NCBI GenBank assembly: GCA_903938955.1
Contig: CAJAFJ010000308.1
Location: 1-5,689, forward strand
Source: an uncultured beta proteobacterium
GTDB taxonomy: Bacteria > Pseudomonadota > Gammaproteobacteria > Burkholderiales > Burkholderiaceae
Length of the DNA stretch: 5,689 nucleotides
Reading direction: 5' to 3'
Shown here: piece by piece, positions 1-5,374 of the stretch
Numbering within the stretch: position 1 is the stretch's first letter
Layout: the number at the start of each line of letters is the position of its first letter
The notes under the pieces: model-generated
Databases searched by the model: none
What the model was told of the DNA's origin: nothing
Seen by the model: the letters and a program-made list of their open reading frames with translations, nothing else
Program-made: the position numbers and the translations under genes

Positions 1-308
1 TTGCCAAACAACAGGCCCAACAGCACCGCGGGCACAAAGGCAATGAACACATTCAGCACAAACTGCCGCGCCTGCTGGCTGGATGGCAAGGTGGCCACCG
101 TGTCACGAAGCCTTTGCCAGTACACCAGAATCACGGCAAAGATGGCGCCAGTCTGGATAGCGATATCAAACACCTTGGCCTTGTCGTCGTCAAACCCCAG
201 CAGGGCACCCGCCAAAATCAGATGCCCGGTAGATGAAATGGGCAAAAACTCCGTCAAACCTTCGACGATGCCCATGATGGCAGCTTTGATTAGCAATGCG
301 ATATCCAA
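1..308 (-). CDS. uppP: Undecaprenyl-diphosphatase, N-terminal part (cut by window edge)
   Basis: Inner-membrane enzyme that removes a phosphate from undecaprenyl diphosphate, recycling the lipid carrier for peptidoglycan and other envelope polymers; it was first described as a bacitracin resistance protein (BacA). About 102 residues are visible and the C-terminal part lies outside the window. Seen: the family signature [17 protein letters not shown] at residues 13-29. Its Glu16, Glu20 and His29 correspond to the known catalytic residues (Glu17, Glu21, His30 in E. coli). A membrane segment follows at about 50-63 and another at about 84-102. The start is a TTG codon at 308 with GGGAG (314-318) five bases upstream; the first ATG, codon 12, lies just before the signature and would remove the conserved first helix. 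It lies 78 bases downstream of ftrD on the same strand. No convincing promoter or terminator separates them, so readthrough is possible, but its function is unrelated to iron. Confidence 0.95.
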   Translation of the reverse strand, partial: MDIALLIKAAIMGIVEGLTEFLPISSTGHLILAGALLGFDDDKAKVFDIAIQTGAIFAVILVYWQRLRDTVATLPSSQQARQFVLNVFIAFVPAVLLGLLFG

Positions 309-386
309 GAGAACTCCCGACTGATAGAAGCCACGGATTATCAATGCTGTTGATCTGAGCGCTGATTAAAGGTCAGTGTTGCTGGC

Positions 387-1793
387 TTATTTTCCGAATA
401 GCACGGCCAGCCAGACCCACACAATCAGCGCCAAGGACAACAGGGCAATGCTGGCACCCAGCACCGCGCGCCACGAGAAACGCAGCAGAGCCATGCGTAA
501 GGTCAGGTAAGCAGAAAAGCCCGCCGCCAGCGTCAGCAATACACCCCGCACAACAGGTACCCAGGTTAATGTGATCCCTTCCGCCTTGAGGTGGCCCAGC
601 GTCAGCATCGACAGCCCCAGGAACACCCCGACCCCCGCCATGGGCACCAGGGCCAGCGAAAGTTTTTGCCAGGATAGTGTCGAATCCTGTAACACCCGTG
701 CCGCCAGCCAGACCCCAGCCCAGACCGCCAGCCCGAGCGCACCGCCGCCCCCCAGAATAAACGCCAGAATGCACAGGCCGTCGAGCCAGCTGAACACATC
801 GTGGGCCGCCGGGTAATGTGTGAGCAGCCACCAGGGCGCGTTGTCTTGCAACAAAACCACCCAGTCACGCTCAATCAGCCAGTCAGCCAACGCGGACTTA
901 ATTTGAATAAACCGAGGACTCGCTGACCACGAAAATGCGGCGGTGGCTATGCCGATCACACCAAAAATCAGCGTCATCGCTTCGCCAGTCTTGGCCGCGC
1001 TGGACGCGGTCGCCAGAATCTCTTGCGCCGGCGAGCGCAAAGCCAGGGCTACCGCACCGTGTTCACCACTGCACCGGCCACAAGAGTGGCAGGCGGAGGC
1101 GCTTTTCATGTGCCGGATGTTGATCAGCGGCGCACAGTTAACAGCGTGCCCGCGATGTTGTTCCTGCTGCCAAATGTCTTCGTTCACCCGAAAATGAATC
1201 GGTGCAATTTTGGCAAGCAAACCAAAAACGCCGTTGGCCGGGCACAGGTAGCGACACCAGACGCGCGAACCCCGGCCATACACCAGTCCGACGGCGACGG
1301 CCGCCACGGTGGAGCCACCCAGCACCAGCAGGGCGGCCTGTGGATACTCATACACGCTGACCAACTGGCCATATACCGTGGTGCAAACAAAGGCCACAAA
1401 CGGCCAGCCACTCCAGCGCAGCCAGCGCGGAATCGGCCGCCCCAGACCATGACGGCTGGCCAACTCGGTCAGCGAGCCCTCCGGGCAAAACACGCCACAC
1501 CAGACACGTCCTAACAACATGGTGCTCAACATGACAAAAGGCCACCAGACGCCCCAGAACAAAAACTGCGCAAACAGCCGCAGATTGTCATAAATATGGG
1601 CGTCATCCGCTGGCAAGGGCATGAATGCCGGGTAAATCAGGAGGCTGAAATAAAACACGACCACCGCCCACTGCACGCCTATGATGGCGCGTTGGTGGCG
1701 GCGCATGGCCAAGCCCAGGCGGGCCAAAACGCCCGCAGGCGTTGTCACGACCGGGGCGTTGTTGAGTACCGGGATGATGGGAATGCTACGCAT
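387..1793 (-). CDS. ftrD: FtrD-like membrane polyferredoxin (4Fe-4S) of the ferrous iron uptake system
   Basis: Inner-membrane iron-sulfur protein of 468 residues, the last gene of the ftr operon. Seen: eight cysteines in the spacing of two [4Fe-4S] clusters. These are C-x3-C-P at 99/103, C-x3-C-P at 180/184, a single Cys at 220, and C-x2-C-x2-C at 235/238/241. About nine hydrophobic segments are visible, near residues 36-55, 73-95, 130-150, 153-173, 274-291, 336-368, 378-399, 411-432 and 443-466. The family is related to the NapH/NosR/CcoG type of membrane ferredoxin. In FtrABCD the role of FtrD is proposed rather than proven: to pass electrons to or from the periplasmic FtrB/FtrA side during iron transport. 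The ATG at 1793 overlaps the ftrC stop codon by 8 bases, which suggests translational coupling; its Shine-Dalgarno is weak. A start at 1844 is in frame but would add 17 residues lying wholly inside ftrC, so it was not chosen. Confidence 0.88.
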   Translation of the reverse strand: MRSIPIIPVLNNAPVVTTPAGVLARLGLAMRRHQRAIIGVQWAVVVFYFSLLIYPAFMPLPADDAHIYDNLRLFAQFLFWGVWWPFVMLSTMLLGRVWCGVFCPEGSLTELASRHGLGRPIPRWLRWSGWPFVAFVCTTVYGQLVSVYEYPQAALLVLGGSTVAAVAVGLVYGRGSRVWCRYLCPANGVFGLLAKIAPIHFRVNEDIWQQEQHRGHAVNCAPLINIRHMKSASACHSCGRCSGEHGAVALALRSPAQEILATASSAAKTGEAMTLIFGVIGIATAAFSWSASPRFIQIKSALADWLIERDWVVLLQDNAPWWLLTHYPAAHDVFSWLDGLCILAFILGGGGALGLAVWAGVWLAARVLQDSTLSWQKLSLALVPMAGVGVFLGLSMLTLGHLKAEGITLTWVPVVRGVLLTLAAGFSAYLTLRMALLRFSWRAVLGASIALLSLALIVWVWLAVLFGK

Positions 1794-2595
1794 CGCGTTT
1801 GACCGGACGCATGGCACGCAACATGACCAACCAGTACATGGCAAAGACGATCACCAGCATCAAGGAGGGCCGTGCCCGGTAGCCCGCCAGAGCAGAAAGC
1901 AAGGCACCTGCGCCGCGACCGTCATCCAGTAGCCAGGCGCTGTCCCACAGTGGATCGACCAGGGCGGGCAGGAGCCCTGCGCCGATAAGACGGTCCAGCC
2001 CACTCATCAACAGCGCCACGGCAAATGACAGCAGCAGCCAGCTGCTGATTAAAAAGAAACGCCGGTAGTCCAGAAAACGCAGGCTACGCCCGAGTGCCCA
2101 GGCCGTCAGGCCGGCCAGTGCAAACCCCAGGACCGCACCGGTCACCAGATTGAGCATCCCGCCCGAGTCCAGACTCACACCGTACAAAAACACTGCCGTT
2201 TCGGCTCCTTCACGCGCAATCGCCAGCGCGGCTACGGTAGCGATACCCAGCAAGCCAGAGCGCTGCATGGCGACCGCCAGATTTTGGTGCAAGCTGTTGC
2301 GCATACCAGCGCCGTGGCGGCGCATCCACAACACCATTTGCACGATCAAGGTGGATGCCACCAGCAACATCCCCATCTGAAACCACTCCAGCGCCGCGCC
2401 CGAGAGTTCATCCTGGGCGGCCACCATCGCCCAGCCCAGCACGCCAGCCAGACCGATGCCACTAGCAACACCCAGCCACAGCGCACGCATGCCGGCCCGC
2501 CCGGTCTCATTGAACTTGAGCCAGGAATGAAGGATGCCAACCACCAGCATGGCCTCTACGCTTTCGCGCCAAACGATGAATAAGGTGCTGCCCAT
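1786..2595 (-). CDS. ftrC: FtrC, FTR1-family iron permease
   Basis: Inner-membrane iron permease of 269 residues in the FTR1/EfeU (OFeT) family. Seen: the two family motifs R-E-x-x-E, as R10-E-S-V-E14 in the first helix and R128-E-G-A-E132 in the fourth. Their glutamates are taken in the family to bind iron along the translocation path. Seven hydrophobic segments fit the family topology, near residues 5-24, 36-60, 70-91, 113-137, 147-170, 178-201 and 244-262. The ATG at 2595 is preceded by AAAGGGG, about 8 bases upstream and overlapping the ftrB stop codon. The gene starts 12 bases after ftrB and its stop lies inside the start of ftrD. FTR1 permeases usually need an oxidation step at the outer face; here FtrA and FtrB would supply it, by analogy with Bordetella and Brucella FtrABCD. 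The combination with a P19 protein and a polyferredoxin distinguishes this from EfeUOB. Confidence 0.93.
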   Translation of the reverse strand: MGSTLFIVWRESVEAMLVVGILHSWLKFNETGRAGMRALWLGVASGIGLAGVLGWAMVAAQDELSGAALEWFQMGMLLVASTLIVQMVLWMRRHGAGMRNSLHQNLAVAMQRSGLLGIATVAALAIAREGAETAVFLYGVSLDSGGMLNLVTGAVLGFALAGLTAWALGRSLRFLDYRRFFLISSWLLLSFAVALLMSGLDRLIGAGLLPALVDPLWDSAWLLDDGRGAGALLSALAGYRARPSLMLVIVFAMYWLVMLRAMRPVKRDA

Positions 2596-2607
2596 GACCG
2601 CGCCCCT

Positions 2608-2955
2608 TTATTTGGCAACCATTTGGCCTTGCGCCGTATCAGGATGAAAATCCCCGAAGAACTTGTAAGTACCGGGTTTGAGCGGCTGAAAAATCAGGAA
2701 GCTGGACGCCCCCGGCGCCAACACCTTCTCCTTGCGCAGTTCAATGCTTTCAAACTCCTCGGCCCCTGGGCCCTCGTTCTTGATCAGCAAACGAAACTTG
2801 GTGTTGGCTGGCACCGCCAGCGTGGCCGGCACAAAACGACCGTCACGAATCAACAAATTTACAGAGGGCATGTCCTGCGCATGCACAGGCGTCAACGCCA
2901 ACAACAAACTTGAAACCAGCGTCAGCGCGCCAGCCGTGTGAAAGTTCATGCCCAT
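2608..2955 (-). CDS. ftrB: FtrB, periplasmic cupredoxin-domain protein
   Basis: Small periplasmic protein of 115 residues. Seen: a signal peptide at residues 1-26 with a likely cut after Val-His-Ala, then one cupredoxin-like beta-sandwich domain (about 30-115). It has the features usual for the FtrB group: E-E-F-E-S at 67-70, K-E-K-V at 75-78, P-G-T-Y at 94-97 and F-F-G-D-F-H-P-D-T-A at 99-108. The mature protein has no cysteine, so a classical type-1 copper site (His, Cys, His, Met) cannot form. His104, Met112 and the acidic E-F-E-S stretch are the visible candidate ligands. In FtrABCD the protein is proposed to take part in oxidising ferrous iron delivered by FtrA before the permease takes it up. 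The ATG at 2955 was chosen because AAGGAG (2961-2966) sits 5 bases upstream; a second ATG at 2949 is possible and changes only two residues. It lies 20 bases after ftrA. Confidence 0.88.
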   Translation of the reverse strand: MGMNFHTAGALTLVSSLLLALTPVHAQDMPSVNLLIRDGRFVPATLAVPANTKFRLLIKNEGPGAEEFESIELRKEKVLAPGASSFLIFQPLKPGTYKFFGDFHPDTAQGQMVAK

Positions 2956-2975
2956 ATCGACTCCTTAAAACGTGT

Positions 2976-3533
2976 TTAGTACCCGCCTTTTTTACCTACA
3001 CCCGCATAGTTGAAGTCGAACTCGACATCAAATGGCTTGAACCAGGGGCGCACCCCGGTAAGGCGGTCAACATGGCGACCAAAATGGGTGTGCTTGTTTT
3101 CGGTGGGGGGCAGGATGGTGTACTTGACGTGGTACTTGCCGGGGCCAAAGAGTTTGATGTTGTCGCCGTAGTGAGGGCCGTCGCTGGCCACCATGGGCAT
3201 GAATTCACCTTCAACCTTTTGGTTAGTTCCGCTCTTGGTCACTTCAAACTTGATGCCCAAGTAAGGAATCCAGGCGCCTTCTTCAAAACCGTTTGGATTG
3301 CCTTTGAGCGCCTTGATATCGGCCTCAATGTGAATATCCGATTCTTCGGCTTTGCGCATCATGCCCTCGGGCTCCATCGCCACCGGCTGCAGATATACCC
3401 CTGCGATCTCCATGCCAAAGCGCTGCTGCGGCTTGCCAATCGGGTATTCAAGCGCCTGCGCGCTATAGGCACTGGCGAGCAAACCGAGAACCACAACTTG
3501 TTTGAATGAACGGTGAAGACTGATTGAGATCAT
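2976..3533 (-). CDS. ftrA: FtrA, P19/Tpd-family periplasmic iron-binding protein
   Basis: First gene of the ftr operon, coding for a 185-residue periplasmic metal-binding protein of the P19 (Campylobacter) / Tpd / FetP family. Seen: a signal peptide with a likely cut after Ala-Gln-Ala27, then a single P19 domain. Residues that align with the known metal sites of Campylobacter P19 are all present: His68, Glu70 and Asp72 in the D-I-H-I-E-A-D motif; Met114, Asp118 and His121 in M-P-M-V-A-S-D-G-P-H-Y; and His154 in the H-F-G-R-H segment. The spacing of His, Met, Asp and His matches what I recall of the Campylobacter protein. P19 proteins dimerise and bind copper and iron. The ATG at 3533 has AAGGA (3541-3545) 7 bases upstream. 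A start at 3578 is in frame but lies inside the operator and would place an odd hydrophobic stretch before the signal peptide. Expression is likely repressed by Fur. Confidence 0.93.
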   Translation of the reverse strand: MISISLHRSFKQVVVLGLLASAYSAQALEYPIGKPQQRFGMEIAGVYLQPVAMEPEGMMRKAEESDIHIEADIKALKGNPNGFEEGAWIPYLGIKFEVTKSGTNQKVEGEFMPMVASDGPHYGDNIKLFGPGKYHVKYTILPPTENKHTHFGRHVDRLTGVRPWFKPFDVEFDFNYAGVGKKGGY

Positions 3534-3540
3534 GCTGGCA

Positions 3541-3545
3541 TCCTT
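3541..3545 (-). promoter_or_regulatory. ftrA ribosome binding site, inside the operator palindrome
   Basis: AAGGA on the minus strand, 7 bases before the ATG at 3533. It fixes the ftrA start and rules out the longer frame. It forms the outermost part of the left arm of the 51-bp palindrome, so a transcript that begins to the right of 3591 could pair it with TCCTT of the other arm. Confidence 0.75.
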
Positions 3546-3591
3546 AATGAGAATTATTATCAATACAAATGATAACACTTCTCATTAAGGA
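3541..3591. promoter_or_regulatory. Double Fur operator within a 51-bp near-palindrome upstream of ftrA
   Basis: Seen: perfect 13-bp arms at 3541-3553 and 3579-3591, inner 6-bp arms TTATCA (3557-3562) and TGATAA (3570-3575), three unpaired positions between them on each side, and a 7-base centre at 3563-3569. All share one symmetry centre at 3566. Two sequences fit the 7-1-7 Fur box TGATAAT-N-ATTATCA: TGAGAATTATTATCA at 3548-3562 (13 of 14 positions) and TGATAACACTTCTCA at 3570-3584 (11 of 14). Their centres are 22 bp apart, about two helical turns. A plausible leftward core promoter overlaps both: ATGAGA (3585-3580), an 18-base spacer, then GATAAT (3561-3556), giving a start near 3549. Fur bound here would cover the promoter. 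The Fur assignment rests on sequence match and on the iron-uptake genes downstream; the promoter hexamers are less certain. Confidence 0.8.
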
Positions 3592-3606
3592 GTTAGCCAG
3601 GCGATC

Positions 3607-3625
3607 CACAGCCTATCTGGCTGTG
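3607..3625 (-). repeat. Short hairpin after the PxPV-like gene, possible weak terminator
   Basis: CACAGCC (3607-3613) and GGCTGTG (3619-3625) form a perfect 7-bp inverted repeat with a 5-base loop, 22 bases after the stop codon of the small secreted protein gene and before the ftr operator. No run of T follows on either strand, so it does not meet the usual pattern of an intrinsic terminator. It could be a weak or Rho-assisted end, an RNA 3' stem, or chance. Confidence 0.35.
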
Positions 3626-3647
3626 TTGCAGCTAATTTATGCGTGGC

Positions 3648-4052
3648 TTAACGATGACCATGCCCTGAACGTTCACCCTCAAACCGGCCGCCCTCAAAAC
3701 GTTGCTCGTCGCGGTGGCCATGCCGGCGGTGCCAGCCATAACCCCGGCCAGGCCGCTGCCAACCGGCCTCAATATATTGAGGTTGAACCACATAAACTGG
3801 CTGTGGCCGCATATAGGCAATGGGTTGTGGCGCCAGGTAAACCTGACGCGGTGCCACATACACCGGCTGGTACATGGGCTGCTGAATATAGACCGGCTGC
3901 GCATTGGTAAACCCCAGTTGCACACCGGGTGATGACACGCCAACGGACCAGTTGATGTTTTGGGCCTGCGCCGCGCCGGTCATGCCCAAAGCGGCCAGGG
4001 CCAAACCTGAGGCGGCGACGAGTGCAGGGAGTGAGCGACTATTGATCTTCAT
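3648..4052 (-). CDS. Small secreted Pro/Tyr/Gln-rich protein with a His/Arg/Gly-rich tail (PxPV-repeat-like)
   Basis: Function unknown; 134 residues. Seen: a clear signal peptide (1-30, likely cut after Ala-Gln-Ala), a short segment N-I-N-W-S-V-G-V at 32-39, then a low-complexity middle (about 52-93) built on repeated Q-P-V-Y, Q-P-M-Y and P-Q-P-V-Y units. A very basic, polar tail (98-134) carries five His and many Arg and Gly. It resembles short proteins with PxPV-type repeats that are common and uncharacterised in Comamonadaceae. The Tyr/Pro repeats suggest an extended envelope or surface polypeptide, and the His-rich tail could bind metal; both are inferences. The ATG at 4052 has GGAG 7 bases upstream; a start 12 codons earlier has no signal-peptide logic. 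It lies upstream of the Fur operator on the same strand, but nothing shows co-regulation with ftr. Confidence 0.8.
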   Translation of the reverse strand: MKINSRSLPALVAASGLALAALGMTGAAQAQNINWSVGVSSPGVQLGFTNAQPVYIQQPMYQPVYVAPRQVYLAPQPIAYMRPQPVYVVQPQYIEAGWQRPGRGYGWHRRHGHRDEQRFEGGRFEGERSGHGHR

Positions 4053-4176
4053 AAGAGTTCTCCGAGATGAAAGGCACAAGGCAAACAAATGCCTCTGCGC
4101 CTACAACGCGGCAAACCGGCTTCAGGATGGCAATTATTTTGTTAAATGATCACAAGATGTAACCAAACTCTGACCC

Positions 4177-5301
4177 TTAATCCCGTAAACCGGCCGGTAG
4201 CCAGGCGTTCAGACGGATGTTGATGCGGTCCTCATGGCGCTGCCACCAGATACCCAACGCCACCACGCCCAGACCAATCAAGGTCAACGCAAACGGAAAC
4301 ATCAGGCTGTCGCCAAACACCTTGTGCGACAAATAGCCCAGGTACATCGCCACACCCAGCCCGCCAAACACCGTAAAAACCCGCCGTCCGATGACCGCAC
4401 CGCCAAATACCAGCACCAGATTGATCAGGCAATACAAGGCCTTGCCCCATTCAGAATCCGAATCGCGCAGGCTCAAGCCGCCCCAGAACATGATGGCGCC
4501 GTACAAATACAACCAAAACGCATAGTCTTGCCGCCACTCGGCCTGCGTGGCACGGCGGCTGCGCACATCAACCCACATCGCGATAAAACAGGTGGCAATG
4601 CCAAACACCAGCGACACATCGCGCATAAAGGCCCAATCCCAACGCTCGCCCTGCTGCATCAGCGCATGGGCCGCATCCATGCTCAGGTACCAAATCGTCA
4701 CGGCAATCGGCATCACCATAAAGGGCAAGCGGTAACGCCACAGCATCACCACGCCAGTCGCCAACGTGGCGAATTCAAGCGTCAGCCAGCGCCAGTTGAT
4801 GTGCGTGTGGTACGCCGAATAACTGCTCAATCCACCGGGCGGCCACAGGCCCAAGCCCTGCTGAGCGCACCAGACAATCAGCGGCACCAGCACCACTGCC
4901 AGCGTCGCCAAAATGCCCGCCGGCACCGGCAACTGGCGGGTTTTCAGATGGTCGGCCACCTTCAGGCAGGCCACCAGATACGCCGCGCTGATGGCCAGCA
5001 GGCCCCAAGCACCCAACGACTGCCAGCCCAGCGTCATGAACAGCGTCATGGCACCGATCGCCACCATGCCGCCAAAGTAATACAAGGTATTGGTAAAGCT
5101 AAAAGTTGGCCCCGCCATGCCAGGCCGCCTTTGCGCCGGAGCCGCCGCAGACGCGACCGCACCGGTCGCATGCCAGCGCGACCACAGTTGCTGTGCCTGC
5201 GCGGTCGTAATAACGCCCGCCTGCACCGCCGCGTGCAGATCAGCCTGTTGCACGGGCACCGTTTCTTCCGTCGAAGCACCTGTCGAATGATTGAAATTCA
5301 T
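4177..5301 (-). CDS. Multi-pass membrane protein of unknown function (possibly DUF2157-like)
   Basis: A protein of 374 residues that I cannot name. Seen: a soluble N-terminal part (1-68) with a short helical stretch at about 20-45, where A-G-V-I-T-T-A-Q-A-Q-Q-L-W resembles the start of DUF2157-type membrane proteins, followed by an Ala/Pro-rich linker. About ten hydrophobic segments follow, near residues 70-90, 97-114, 125-145, 172-188, 192-209, 228-246, 259-277, 288-306, 309-326 and 333-353. The protein ends with a short basic tail. There is no visible catalytic motif, metal ligand cluster or transporter signature. The DUF2157 link is a tentative impression from the N-terminal helix and the general layout. 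The ATG at 5301 has only a weak Shine-Dalgarno (GAGA about 8 bases upstream). It is divergent from glnS across 73 bases and is followed by a 124-base gap before the next gene on the same strand. Confidence 0.8.
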   Translation of the reverse strand: MNFNHSTGASTEETVPVQQADLHAAVQAGVITTAQAQQLWSRWHATGAVASAAAPAQRRPGMAGPTFSFTNTLYYFGGMVAIGAMTLFMTLGWQSLGAWGLLAISAAYLVACLKVADHLKTRQLPVPAGILATLAVVLVPLIVWCAQQGLGLWPPGGLSSYSAYHTHINWRWLTLEFATLATGVVMLWRYRLPFMVMPIAVTIWYLSMDAAHALMQQGERWDWAFMRDVSLVFGIATCFIAMWVDVRSRRATQAEWRQDYAFWLYLYGAIMFWGGLSLRDSDSEWGKALYCLINLVLVFGGAVIGRRVFTVFGGLGVAMYLGYLSHKVFGDSLMFPFALTLIGLGVVALGIWWQRHEDRINIRLNAWLPAGLRD

Positions 5302-5361
5302 CTTGTTTTCTCAGTGATAAGCACCCAAGGCCCAGACCGTGCCCCGCCATGCTTCGCCGTC

Positions 5362-5367
5362 TAAAAT
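5362..5367 (+). promoter_or_regulatory. Candidate -10 element for glnS
   Basis: TAAAAT matches the -10 consensus at five of six positions and ends 7 bases before the ATG at 5375, which would place transcription initiation at or next to the start codon. No good -35 hexamer is found at 16-18 bases upstream (GTGCCC at 17). If glnS starts at the GTG at 5339 instead, this element lies inside the gene and is meaningless. Confidence 0.25.
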
Positions 5368-5374
5368 CATTGGC

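Noticed and set aside
337..354. ATCAA / TTGAT inverted repeat and a GATAAT upstream of uppP, considered as an FNR-type site or promoter
   Set aside because: The half-sites are in the opposite order to an FNR/Anr box (TTGAT-N4-ATCAA), and no acceptable -35 pairs with GATAAT. Too weak to call.
1794..1844. Longer ftrD start adding 17 residues with four cysteines
   Set aside because: The stretch lies entirely within the ftrC coding sequence in another frame, so the Cys-rich look comes from reading FtrC codons out of frame. The ATG at 1793 at the ftrC stop is the normal operon arrangement.
2910..3509. Plus-strand open frame of 199 codons opposite ftrA
   Set aside because: It is antisense to a confidently identified P19-family gene and shows no recognisable domain.
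3534..3578. Longer ftrA start adding 15 residues
   Set aside because: It would begin inside the Fur operator, upstream of the ribosome binding site that serves the ATG at 3533, and would put a hydrophobic stretch before the normal signal peptide.
3569..3910. Plus-strand open frame beginning in the right arm of the palindrome, with the Fur operator as its upstream region
   Set aside because: This would make the operator bidirectional, but the frame overlaps the small secreted protein gene in antisense, has no ribosome binding site (the AAGGAG lies after its ATG), and gives a low-complexity product with no signal peptide.
4079..4094. AGGCA / TGCCT hairpin in the leader of the secreted protein gene
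   Set aside because: A 5-bp stem with a 6-base loop is expected by chance, and no riboswitch or thermosensor pattern surrounds it.
4141..4163. Imperfect inverted repeat GTTAAAT / ATGTAAC in the AT-rich gap upstream of the secreted protein gene
   Set aside because: Arms match at 6 of 7 positions and resemble no operator I can name; chance is likely in an AT-rich intergenic stretch.
4234..5364. Plus-strand open frame of 376 codons opposite the membrane protein gene
   Set aside because: It translates to a Gln/His/Arg-rich low-complexity sequence typical of the antisense of a GC-rich membrane protein gene. The minus-strand frame has clear hydrophobic segments.
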